This document shows, piece by piece, positions 17,612 through 25,626 of a stretch of 64,000 nt of DNA. The stretch's first letter is position 1, and each line of letters begins with the position of its first letter. A model generated the notes under the pieces. The model searched no databases. It was not told where the DNA came from and saw only the letters and a program-made list of their open reading frames with translations. The stretch comes from Hoylesella loescheii DSM 19665 = JCM 12249 = ATCC 15930. Lineage in GTDB: Bacteria; Bacteroidota; Bacteroidia; Bacteroidales; Bacteroidaceae. The stretch covers positions 248,001-312,000 of the forward strand of contig NZ_KB899210.1 in the NCBI RefSeq assembly GCF_000378085.1, in the 5' to 3' direction. The translations under genes were made by a program, and so were the position numbers.

Positions 17612-18727
17612 TTATTTGGGTTGCTGCTCTTCGTTGTTCTCTTTCTTTTTTGTCACGTTGAAACGCACCTTGTCGCTCTCATCCCTTTTCTCGTGATAAA
17701 GCTTTTTCAGTGGGTTCTTGTAGGGTAGGTCGTATGCTTTCCTATTCCTAGACACGTCTAAGGCCAAGTAGATGGCATGTCTGAAAGCCATCTCGTCAGC
17801 AACACCTTGTCCGGCCTTTCCGTCCAACGCTTCATCGTCGGTTGAAGTGATGACTGCTGAAAGCCCAGTGATAAACCTTACGCCACCCTCACACGACAGC
17901 GCCTTGAATGGTATCATGGCTTGGTCGTGATACATAGCCAGTACGGCATCAAATGTGTCGAACTCCCTATCGCCAAAGAAACTGTCGGCTTGGTAAGGAC
18001 CAAATGCCGTGTATCCATCAGCAATTAGCTGTTTTACAGCTGGTGCAATCATCTCTTGTTCTTCCTTACATGGTCCGTCTTCTAATGTGGGGTTCAGTGC
18101 CAAGACGGCTACTCGTGGTATGGAAACCATGAAATCGCGTCGCAAAGAATGGTGCAATAGACGCACGGCGCTTTCTATTCGCTCTTTCGTTATTTCGTTG
18201 GCCACGTCTTTTATGGCCAATTCGCCCGAAAGGGTAGTGATACGCAGGCATTCGTTGAGCGACATTTCTAACACCTCGTTTGTTTCTCCTAGTTGCTTGG
18301 CAATGTATTGCGACAGGCTAACGGGCTGTTCTTGGGCGGTGAAAAAATGCTTTTCGCTTATTGGGGCGTTAACTATTGCCCCCACAACACCTGCCTTGCA
18401 GTCGGCAACGGCCCTATCTATGGCTTTGCGCGCTAATGTTGCAGCATCTTCGTTGGGTGTTCCAAACTCTATTTTTACATCTTCGTCGGCGATCGCTAAC
18501 AAGTTAAGTCGTTCGGGTTTGGCTTCAGCCACATCTTGAATGATGCTGAAATTAACGTCAAGGTTGAGTGCCTTCTTATGATAAGCCGCAACTTTGGGTG
18601 ACCCATAGACAATGGGTGTGCAAAGTTCGAACATTTCTGGCGAGGCAAATGTCTTGAAAATAAGTTCCATGCCAATGCCGTTGGCATCGCCTTGGGTTAT
18701 AGCAATACGAAGTTTATTATCGTCCAT
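17612..18727 (-). CDS. pdxA: 4-hydroxythreonine-4-phosphate dehydrogenase
   Basis: A 371-residue enzyme of DXP-dependent pyridoxal 5'-phosphate synthesis, oxidising 4-phosphohydroxy-L-threonine with NAD. Recognisable blocks are ITQGDANGIGMELI at the N-terminus, GAIVNAPISEKHF, and AMYHDQAMIPFKAL with the metal-binding His/Asp, then GLSAVITSTDDEALDG. It has a charged C-terminal tail of about 30 residues (HEKRDESDKVRFNVTKKKEN) beyond the E. coli enzyme. It lies 10 bases after rlmN in an operon. Confidence 0.95.
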   Translation of the reverse strand: MDDNKLRIAITQGDANGIGMELIFKTFASPEMFELCTPIVYGSPKVAAYHKKALNLDVNFSIIQDVAEAKPERLNLLAIADEDVKIEFGTPNEDAATLARKAIDRAVADCKAGVVGAIVNAPISEKHFFTAQEQPVSLSQYIAKQLGETNEVLEMSLNECLRITTLSGELAIKDVANEITKERIESAVRLLHHSLRRDFMVSIPRVAVLALNPTLEDGPCKEEQEMIAPAVKQLIADGYTAFGPYQADSFFGDREFDTFDAVLAMYHDQAMIPFKALSCEGGVRFITGLSAVITSTDDEALDGKAGQGVADEMAFRHAIYLALDVSRNRKAYDLPYKNPLKKLYHEKRDESDKVRFNVTKKKENNEEQQPK

Positions 18728-18737
18728 ACGTTTTTAC

Positions 18738-19805
18738 TTAGTTCTTTATTGATAGGTTTTCGTCGCTGTTCTCTCTACCTGCAATCTGTTTGGCGGTGCT
18801 GAGAAGTCCGCAAGCGGCGAATATGTCTTGTCCTCTGCTGGCCCTAATGGTGGTGAACACACCATGGTTGGTAAGATAATCCCTGAACGTTTCCATACGT
18901 TTCTCGTCTGAATTGTTCAGGTTTACGTTGGGTATTTGGTGAAATCGGATGAGGTTTACCCTGCAATCCAATCCTTCTACAAGCTTAACCAGCTGGCGCG
19001 CATGAAGTGGCGTGTCGTTTAAGCCACCAAACATGATGTACTCGAACGAGAGACGGCGCTGGTGGGTGAAGTCATATTGCTTCAAAAGCTGTACAATTTC
19101 TTCTATCGACAGGCCTTTTTCTGCGGGCATGATGCTAGCGCGCTGTTCGGGAATGGGGGTATGCATGCTGATGGCCACATGGCAATCGCTTTCATCAAGA
19201 AAACGTTTGAGTTTACCTTTCACACCCACACTGCTCACCGTTATTCGTTTTGGACTCCAAGCATAACCGTAATCGGCAGTAAGTATCTGCGTTACTTTCA
19301 GCACGTTATCAAGGTTATCCATGGGCTCTCCCTGACCCATAAACACGATGTTGGTTAGCTTTTGTCGTTCGGGTAGGGCGTAAATCTGGTTGAGGATGTC
19401 TCTCGCGGTGAGGTTTCCCTCAAACCCTTGCTTGCCCGTTTGACAAAAAAGGCAGTTCATTTTACAACCCACTTGGCATGAAACGCACAGTGTGGCGCGG
19501 TCGCGGTCGGGTATATACACGGTCTCCACAAACTTACCACTCTCTGTTGGGAACAGATATTTTATGGTTCCATCCTTAGAATATTGCGCATCGATAAACT
19601 TCGCGGCTCCTATTTCGTAGTGTTGTGCAAGTTTTTCTCTATTTGCTTTCGAAATGTTTGTCATCTCTTCGATGGTGTCCACATGCTTGTCGTAGAGCCA
19701 AACAGCCATTTGCTTACCTGCAAAGGCAGGGAGGCCGTTGTCTACAGCAATGGCTTTCAGCTCGTCGAGCGTATGCCCCAGAAGTGGAATTTTGTGGTTA
19801 TCCAT
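18738..19805 (-). CDS. rlmN: 23S rRNA (adenine-2503-C2)-methyltransferase
   Basis: A 355-residue radical SAM enzyme that methylates A2503 of 23S rRNA and A37 of some tRNAs. The CxxxCxxC cluster motif is CKMNCLFC, preceded by ATLCVSCQVG. GQGEPMDNLDNV and SFEYIMFGGLND are present. GQDIFAACGLLS near the end carries the catalytic methyl-carrying cysteine, so the enzyme looks intact. It is first gene of the rlmN-pdxA-flippase operon; a TAACTTTG box at 19853-19860 (minus strand) may be its -7 element. Confidence 0.96.
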   Translation of the reverse strand: MDNHKIPLLGHTLDELKAIAVDNGLPAFAGKQMAVWLYDKHVDTIEEMTNISKANREKLAQHYEIGAAKFIDAQYSKDGTIKYLFPTESGKFVETVYIPDRDRATLCVSCQVGCKMNCLFCQTGKQGFEGNLTARDILNQIYALPERQKLTNIVFMGQGEPMDNLDNVLKVTQILTADYGYAWSPKRITVSSVGVKGKLKRFLDESDCHVAISMHTPIPEQRASIMPAEKGLSIEEIVQLLKQYDFTHQRRLSFEYIMFGGLNDTPLHARQLVKLVEGLDCRVNLIRFHQIPNVNLNNSDEKRMETFRDYLTNHGVFTTIRASRGQDIFAACGLLSTAKQIAGRENSDENLSIKN

Positions 19806-19852
19806 TTATATATTGATGTATAATATGCTGCGATAATTAAAAAAACGTCATG

Positions 19853-19860
19853 CAAAGTTA
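19853..19860 (-). promoter_or_regulatory. Putative rlmN -7 promoter box
   Basis: TAACTTTG on the minus strand, 48 bases before the rlmN ATG, matches TAnnTTTG. No convincing -33 partner was seen. Confidence 0.45.
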
Positions 19861-19969
19861 CTACAAATTATTGGGATAAGCATGTTGGATGGCACGTTTT
19901 CTTGCCTCGTGTGACGTGCGTCTTTTGGATGGACAGCTTTCGTTAAGTCCATATTTTGGCTGCTGGTTA

Positions 19970-20746
19970 CTAACAAAATTGTCCCAACCAATGGTCTATC
20001 AGCTTGCGGGCAAGACTAAGTTTTTCGGGTATTTGCGGCAATTTGTCGCGATGAAACCAGCCTCCTGCCGACAATTCCTCTTCTTGCAAGCACAGACTTC
20101 CGCTTTTGTAGCGTGCAGTGAAACCAACCATCAGACCAATAGGGTAGGGCCATGGCTGACTGCCAAAGTAGCTCGGACTCTCTATTTCCAATCCTGTTTC
20201 TTCTCTCACTTCCCTCACTACGGCCTCCTCGAGCGACTCTCCTGTCTCTACGAAGCCTGCTATCAGACCATAGAAGTTGCCTTTAAAGTTCTTGGCATGT
20301 ACCAACAAAACCTCATCGCCCTTATGAATCAGCACAATGATGGCCGTAGCTAGCTGTGGCCAAACTTCGTTTCCGCAGTGCGTACAACGTTTAGAGATGT
20401 TGGTGTGCAGCTTCATCGTACCGCCACACACACCACAAAACTTGGTGTGAACGTCCCAATAGTTAATCTCCCGACACTTCCCAGCCATAAGATAAAGGTT
20501 GTTAGGAAGCTTATAATACGACTGCCTTAAATCGCAGAAGGTAAAAGTGGCGGGAATGTTTGTCGCTTCGTCTATTGCATAGGTTTTGATGGCGACTCCC
20601 TCGGGCGTGGCTTCCAACTCATGAACTTCCTGCCCTTCGTTGATTGTTGTTGGCGGATTTTCAGCTAAGGGAATGCCGAAAGTATGGTCGTCAAGCTGTT
20701 CGAGCAGTAAGTCTGATTGTTTAAATACAAACCACAGGCTTTTCAT
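19970..20746 (-). CDS. nudC: NAD(+)/NADH diphosphatase (Nudix)
   Basis: 258 residues. A four-cysteine zinc ribbon (CGVCGG and CTHCGNE) precedes the Nudix box GFVETGESLEEAVVREVREE. The NudC-specific SQPWPYPIGLMVGF follows, matching the SQPWPFPxS motif. The enzyme hydrolyses NADH/NAD to nicotinamide mononucleotide and AMP, and its family can remove NAD caps from RNA. Length matches E. coli NudC (257). It is followed downstream by rlmN and preceded by a self-complementary period-8 repeat. Confidence 0.95.
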   Translation of the reverse strand: MKSLWFVFKQSDLLLEQLDDHTFGIPLAENPPTTINEGQEVHELEATPEGVAIKTYAIDEATNIPATFTFCDLRQSYYKLPNNLYLMAGKCREINYWDVHTKFCGVCGGTMKLHTNISKRCTHCGNEVWPQLATAIIVLIHKGDEVLLVHAKNFKGNFYGLIAGFVETGESLEEAVVREVREETGLEIESPSYFGSQPWPYPIGLMVGFTARYKSGSLCLQEEELSAGGWFHRDKLPQIPEKLSLARKLIDHWLGQFC

Positions 20747-20753
20747 TGGCTTT

Positions 20754-20911
20754 GAATTTATGAGTTGGTGAGTTTATAAGTTGTTGAGTTCGTGAGTTTG
20801 TAGTCTTTTGAGTTGTTGGCATGAATTTATGAGTTGTTGGGCTCGCGAGCTGTTGGGGTTCTCAACAACACGTAAACTTAACAACTCATAAACTTACAAA
20901 CTCACAAGCTT
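20754..20911. repeat. Self-complementary period-8 array, copy 3
   Basis: The first part is a run of octamers with the AGTT core (TGAGTTGG, TGAGTTTA, TAAGTTGT, TGAGTTCG, TGAGTTTG). The last part (about 20862-20910) is the complementary form (ACGTAAAC, TTAACAAC, TCATAAAC, TTACAAAC, TCACAAGC) in the same register. The two halves can fold into one long imperfect hairpin. A 14-base direct repeat GAATTTATGAGTTG starts at 20754 and 20823. It fills the gap between the 5'-nucleotidase and nudC genes. Confidence 0.85.
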
Positions 20912-22650
20912 TAATTACCGAAAATCAGTTTTCTGTCTCGCTCGATGGCTGGCTTGGTCCACTCTTCGGGCACGAATTTCCAATTGTTATGTGCCTGCGG
21001 GTTCATCACGCCAGCCTTCTCAATCTCGTTCATCAGGTAGAAGCGTTGGTCTTTCTCACTTTCAAACACAATTCTACTTTTCAATTCTGCGCGTGGAATA
21101 CCAGCCCCTTTGGTAAGCAATTCGCCACCACCATTACCTCGATAGCTGTTCATAGCCACCTTATACCAGCGATTTTCGTCGAAAGGTGTACCGTCGGCCA
21201 TGCTCAATATCCTCACCTTTTGCCCATCAGGCTTGGTCACATCCACTTCGTAGATGATGCCAGCAGCACTATCGAAGTTAAAGGCAAGGTTCTTAAAGCC
21301 AAACCGTTGACGGTCTTGCTTGGCCCATTCACTTATCTGCATGATGTGGTCGTCGGGCGATTTCATCGTGTTTACCCATAGGTCGTAACTCATTTCCAAA
21401 TGGTTGCGTATCTCTTTGCCCGTCATTTTAAGCACGTATATTTGGTTCTCGTATTTATATAGGTTGAACATGTCGCTCACGTACACGTCACCCTTATTGA
21501 TACGGGCATCAAATGATAGCGGTGCATTAAACGAGATGTCAGCCCCAGTTATCTTTAATTGCAGATCGTGTATAAAGTCGGTAAAGGCCGCGCTGCCAAA
21601 ATAACAGTCGCGTGTGTAGATAGCGTTTTCAAAGCGTCCAATTTTTCTGTTCACAAAGGCATTTACACTGTCAATGTCTGCCTTGAAGTGTTGCATGTAC
21701 TTCTCGTTGATAGGTTGGTCCGTGATGTCTATCACATCGCCCGTTATTTTTTTGCTTACTACTTTTCCTTTCGCCTTACGTATGTTAATTGTGGCATCGC
21801 TAACCATGTAAGCATCGCACGAAGGGTCAAGGCACAACACTTCTTTTCCTGCTTTGTTCTTTACCCATCCTGAATATCGGGTGTGGTCGTGCCCGAAAAG
21901 GATAATGTCAAAGCCCTCCACTTCATGAGCTATCGTCAGCGAAGCATCCTCATCGTATTCGGATGTGTGTATTCCGCCTTCACGTCCACTATGAAAAAGA
22001 CCGATAATTACATCGGGTTTCTCCTTCATTTGGATATGTTTCACCCAGTATTTTGCCGATGTAACCATGTTGTCGAACCGCAATCCCGTCCACAAGCTTT
22101 CTTTTAACCAGTTGGGAATTGCGGGAGTGAGCATGCCTAAAACGGCCACTTTAACGCCATCGCGCTTAATGATGGTGTAAGGGTGAACATAGGGTTTGTT
22201 TGTTCGAGTGTCGATAATATTGGCTCCTAAGATAGGGCAATTCACCTCTTTTATCCATTTGTCGTATACGGGATGCCCCGTCTCGATGTCGTGGTTACCA
22301 ACCGTTTGCGCATCATACTTCAAATAGTTCACCACCGAAGCAGCCAAGTTGGGCATCGAGGGCTTAACAAAGTTGCAATAATAGCACGTGGGCTGGCCTT
22401 GAAGAATGTCGCCATTGTCTAGTAAGATAACGTTCTTACCATATTTTTTGCGCATGGCGTTGACGTAAGAACTTACCCTCGCTAGCGAGCCTTTCCTGTC
22501 GCGACGATTGATAAAGTCGTATGGAAAGAAGCTTCCGTGTACGTCACTGGTTTGAATTACCTTGATTTGCACATTTTGCGCCTGCGTATATTGGGAAAGA
22601 CTTAAACCTGTTAGGAGCATAAATAATATTTTTCTCATCTGTTTAAACAT
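20911..22650 (-). CDS. Secreted metallophosphatase/5'-nucleotidase (UshA-like)
   Basis: 579 residues with a signal peptide (ATG at 22650, or the second ATG at 22638 giving MRKILFMLLTGLSLSQYTQAQ). The calcineurin-like domain has all metal motifs: SDVHGSFFPYDF, DNGDILQG, VGNHDIETG, LFHSGREGG and FGHDHTRYS. The C-terminal 5'-nucleotidase domain contains NSYRGNGGGELLTKG. It should dephosphorylate nucleotides or 2',3'-cyclic nucleotides in the periplasm to salvage nucleosides. It is monocistronic, with a likely promoter at 22666-22700. Substrate range cannot be told from sequence. Confidence 0.92.
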   Translation of the reverse strand: MFKQMRKILFMLLTGLSLSQYTQAQNVQIKVIQTSDVHGSFFPYDFINRRDRKGSLARVSSYVNAMRKKYGKNVILLDNGDILQGQPTCYYCNFVKPSMPNLAASVVNYLKYDAQTVGNHDIETGHPVYDKWIKEVNCPILGANIIDTRTNKPYVHPYTIIKRDGVKVAVLGMLTPAIPNWLKESLWTGLRFDNMVTSAKYWVKHIQMKEKPDVIIGLFHSGREGGIHTSEYDEDASLTIAHEVEGFDIILFGHDHTRYSGWVKNKAGKEVLCLDPSCDAYMVSDATINIRKAKGKVVSKKITGDVIDITDQPINEKYMQHFKADIDSVNAFVNRKIGRFENAIYTRDCYFGSAAFTDFIHDLQLKITGADISFNAPLSFDARINKGDVYVSDMFNLYKYENQIYVLKMTGKEIRNHLEMSYDLWVNTMKSPDDHIMQISEWAKQDRQRFGFKNLAFNFDSAAGIIYEVDVTKPDGQKVRILSMADGTPFDENRWYKVAMNSYRGNGGGELLTKGAGIPRAELKSRIVFESEKDQRFYLMNEIEKAGVMNPQAHNNWKFVPEEWTKPAIERDRKLIFGN

Positions 22651-22665
22651 TTAATAGCCGAATTG

Positions 22666-22700
22666 CAAAAGTACAAAATCTAATTAAATTTCGCGACAAA
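22666..22700 (-). promoter_or_regulatory. Putative promoter of the 5'-nucleotidase gene
   Basis: On the minus strand TTTG (22697-22700) precedes TACTTTTG (22666-22673) by 23 bases, slightly wider than usual. The -7 box is 16-28 bases upstream of the candidate start codons. Confidence 0.55.
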
Positions 22701-22961
22701 TATGGGGTAAATGTTGGCACGGAAGCGACAATATTTTTATGTCAATGCAGAAAAGAAACAAGTATCATGTCTTGCCGTGTGAATAGAACGTTCTTCGCGC
22801 GCGCGTATTATATCTAATGAGTATACGTCATTAAACGGGTAAGTAATAGGAAGGATTGGGGCTCTCGCCCATGATATGACCTTTAATTAGTAACCAAATG
22901 AAGTTTTATTGCAGGGCTTTGAAAAGCATGTTTTTATGTTTTTGGGGCGTTATTAATGGCT

Positions 22962-23070
22962 TGTACGACTGTTCCATGTAAGAAGGAACCTTGTTCCACA
23001 TGACATGGAACACTATTCCACATGACATGGAACGAGGTTCCATCTTAGCTATAACAAGGTAAGAGGTTAG
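22962..23070 (+). repeat. Period-22 dyad array, copy 3
   Basis: Five units start at 22962, 22984, 23006, 23028 and 23050, exactly 22 bases apart. The middle ones are the cleanest, for example AGGAACCTTGTTCCA and TGGAACACTATTCCA, with linker CATGACA. The array lies in the 889-base divergent gap between the 5'-nucleotidase and the GldB-like gene. The rest of that gap (22701-23539) holds no credible gene. A CG-alternating tract lies at 22796-22808. Confidence 0.88.
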
Positions 23071-23539
23071 AAAGTTCAATACTAACTCTAAATAATTGTC
23101 TTGCGAGTGGTGATATCGTATTCTCCATTAGTATGTAGGTTGTCTACCTACAACGTTGGATGGTTATGATGTGTAAGTAGGTTTTAAGCGAAAGGCACAA
23201 ACGACCTTAGATCGTATTGAGTGTTGCGCATATCATGTAAATAACAAGGCGTAGTCTCGGCGAAATGGGATAAAACATAATTTTGACCCTTCCTCAATAA
23301 TACCAACTGTTTGTTGTATTCCCTGCAAGCAAATGTCACTTACATTGCTCGTGGTTTGTTGTTTGGAGGTTTGTTGCTGTATGGTGCGTCAAAAACTGGT
23401 AAAAACTCCATATTTATTAACACAAGGGGCTGATTTTGCAATAAAAGCACTCGAAATTTCATGTTTTTTAGCAATAAGTTTGCATTATAAAAGAAAAATT
23501 AGTAAATTCGCAACGAGAAATCGATAAATAAGTAACGAC

Positions 23540-24343
23540 GTGAAGGTATTGTCATTTATACTCATGTTATATTCCATCATGTTTGTTGGCTGCGAATGGA
23601 AGATGTGGCGCAACGTGAATAACGATTATTGCGATTGCATAAAGGTGCAACGCTATGATCGTCTGGAAAGTCGTTATCTTACCACTGGCGATTACTCGGC
23701 ACTGCAACAAATGAACACCGATTATCCCACAGAAACGCGCACGCTCATAGAAAAGGTGCTGCAATTGGGCACTATCGAAGATTCGGAAATACACCATCGT
23801 TTTTTGCATTATTATCAAGACACCACCCTGCAAAGGCTTATCACTGACGTAGAGGCCGAGTTTAACAATATTAGTGATGTTAACGAGCAGTTTTGTAGAG
23901 CTTTTAGCAGGCTGAGTAAGTGGTTCCCCAACCTGCCCCAACCTAAGATTTACACACAAATAAGTTCTTTCGACCAAAGTATTATCGTTGGTAACGGCAC
24001 CATAGGTGTGTCGCTAGACAAGTATATGGGTGAAGATTATTCGCTCTACAAACGCTTTTATACACCCGAACAAACCAAAACCATGTATCGTGGATACATC
24101 GTTCCCGATGCCCTGAGTTTCTACTTGCTGGCTCAATATTCGCTTGATGGTTATGACACTCGTTCGCAAATAGACCGCGACTTGCACATGGCCAAAATAT
24201 GGTGGGTGGTGAATAAGGCCACGGCTAAGCAAAGTTATCAAAACTGGTTTGTAGACTGCGTTGACAGATATATGCATGCCCATCCCAACGTTACCTACGA
24301 AGAGCTTATATCTAGCGATAATTATAAGGCCATGATGCCCTAA
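23540..24343 (+). CDS. GldB-like lipoprotein
   Basis: 267 residues beginning at a GTG (23540). This start gives a full lipoprotein signal with the lipobox cysteine at residue 18 (MKVLSFILMLYSIMFVGC); the next ATG at 23564 would truncate it. The C-terminal half matches the GldB family: YTQISSFDQSIIVGNGTIGV, then SLDKYMGEDYSLYKRFYTPE and a membrane-proximal IVPDALSFYLLAQ. GldB is needed for gliding in flavobacteria, but relatives are kept by non-gliding Bacteroidales, so the role here is presumably general envelope biology. It stands alone on the plus strand. Confidence 0.8.
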   Translation: MKVLSFILMLYSIMFVGCEWKMWRNVNNDYCDCIKVQRYDRLESRYLTTGDYSALQQMNTDYPTETRTLIEKVLQLGTIEDSEIHHRFLHYYQDTTLQRLITDVEAEFNNISDVNEQFCRAFSRLSKWFPNLPQPKIYTQISSFDQSIIVGNGTIGVSLDKYMGEDYSLYKRFYTPEQTKTMYRGYIVPDALSFYLLAQYSLDGYDTRSQIDRDLHMAKIWWVVNKATAKQSYQNWFVDCVDRYMHAHPNVTYEELISSDNYKAMMP

Positions 24344-24430
24344 AGTATTTTCTGAAAGTTCTCTACATTGGGTACAGGCTTGCTTTATTTGGTTTGCTTT
24401 TCAATGGCATTTAGCTTTTCAATGTATCTT

Positions 24431-24486
24431 TTAGTTGTTTGTTTTTCAGTTAACAAGTTCACGGGACAGTAAGTTGACAAGTCAGT
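24431..24486 (+). repeat. Period-8 array, copy 4
   Basis: Seven successive octamers keep register: TTAGTTGT, TTGTTTTT, CAGTTAAC, AAGTTCAC, GGGACAGT, AAGTTGAC, AAGTCAGT. It lies between the convergent ends of the GldB-like and radical SAM genes. Confidence 0.65.
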
Positions 24487-24613
24487 GTGCCTATCTGCAT
24501 ATTAGCCATTGACTTAACGAAAACGTTGATTGAGCCGTATTCTTGGTTTTCCTTTTTCAAAAAACAAGTAAAGGTATTCATGGATAAAAGCCAAAATACA
24601 ATGAAGGTAATTA

Positions 24614-25519
24614 TTATGCTTCACCTTGTTTTATATTCTCGTCTATCATCTTGCGAACCAGCAAATTTGTAAATTCGTAGTTTTTTAGTCCCCATTTGGG
24701 TGCTATAAGTAAGCCTTCGGGCGACTGGCTGACGAACCTTTCGAGTACAAGGTCTTTACGAAGCCGTTTCACGTATTCGCAAATCACATTCAGATATTCG
24801 TCTACCGTGTATAGGTGGAAAGGCTGTTCCATATATTCTTTGGCCAATAACGTTCCCCTTATTATCTGCATCTGATGTATTTTCAGTATGTTTATGGGCA
24901 AGCTGGAAATGATGCTTGCTTGCCGAATGCTTTCTTCTGCATCTTCGCCAGGCAAGCCAATGATGACGTGCGCACCCGTACGTATTCCGCACTGTTGCGT
25001 TCGTTCGATGGTTTCGCGACTACATTCGAAGGTGTGGCCGCGTTTAATGCGCTCTAACGTCTGGTTGTTGGCACTTTCAACGCCATATTCCACAATGAGA
25101 AAGGTATGCTTGTTCAGCTCCTCTAGGTAGTGGAGTAGGGCGTCGGGCATGCAGTCGGGGCGCGTACCGATAACCAATCCCACCACGTCCTCCACCATTA
25201 GCGCCTCTTCGTACATGGCTTTAAGGCGGTCGATGGTGTCGTAAGTACTGGTGTAAGCCTGAAAATAGGCTAAGTATTTCATGTTGGGATACTTGCGCGC
25301 GAAGAACTTTTTACCTGCCTCCAACTGCTGGCTAACCGTCTGTTGTGGTTCGCAATAAGAGGGATTGAAACTGCGATTGTTGCAATATGTACACCCCCCA
25401 AAGCCCGTATGTCCATCGCGCGTGGGGCAAGTGAAGCCCGCGTTGACCGACAGTTTTTGTACCTTGAAGGGGAATTGCGAGCGCATCCAGTTCCCAAAAT
25501 CGTTATATGGTAGTTGCAT
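24614..25519 (-). CDS. TIGR01212-family radical SAM protein
   Basis: 301 residues, cytoplasmic, YhcC-like. The cluster motif is the extended CPTRDGHTGFGGCTYC, where the family's first cysteine is separated by seven residues before CxxC. GLVIGTRPDCMPDALL and GAHVIIGLPGEDAEES follow, typical of TIGR01212. The biochemical role is uncertain; relatives with the Elp3-type core modify tRNA. The ATG at 25519 (MQLPYNDFGNWM) is preferred because the upstream TTG at 25573 lies in the intergenic region. It is divergent from the DPP IV gene. Confidence 0.9.
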   Translation of the reverse strand: MQLPYNDFGNWMRSQFPFKVQKLSVNAGFTCPTRDGHTGFGGCTYCNNRSFNPSYCEPQQTVSQQLEAGKKFFARKYPNMKYLAYFQAYTSTYDTIDRLKAMYEEALMVEDVVGLVIGTRPDCMPDALLHYLEELNKHTFLIVEYGVESANNQTLERIKRGHTFECSRETIERTQQCGIRTGAHVIIGLPGEDAEESIRQASIISSLPINILKIHQMQIIRGTLLAKEYMEQPFHLYTVDEYLNVICEYVKRLRKDLVLERFVSQSPEGLLIAPKWGLKNYEFTNLLVRKMIDENIKQGEA

Positions 25520-25566
25520 TGTTCGTCTTTTTGTAATGGTAAGCAACAACAATTGCCTGCTTATGG

Positions 25567-25598
25567 TTTGCAAAAGTACAGATTTTTAATTATCTTTG
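25567..25598 (+). promoter_or_regulatory. DPP IV promoter
   Basis: TTTG at 25567-25570, a 20-base spacer, and TATCTTTG at 25591-25598 are an almost perfect Bacteroidota promoter. The start would be about 22 bases before the ATG. Confidence 0.82.
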
Positions 25599-25626
25599 TC
25601 CGCATTATGACTAAAAACATTCAATC

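Noticed and set aside
23333..23527. Open frame of 64 residues just before the GldB-like gene
   Set aside because: Cys-rich, no recognisable start context and AT-rich non-coding appearance; probably the upstream region of the next gene.
24487..24672. Open frame of 61 residues between GldB-like and radical SAM genes
   Set aside because: It runs into the radical SAM gene antisense and contains no domain.
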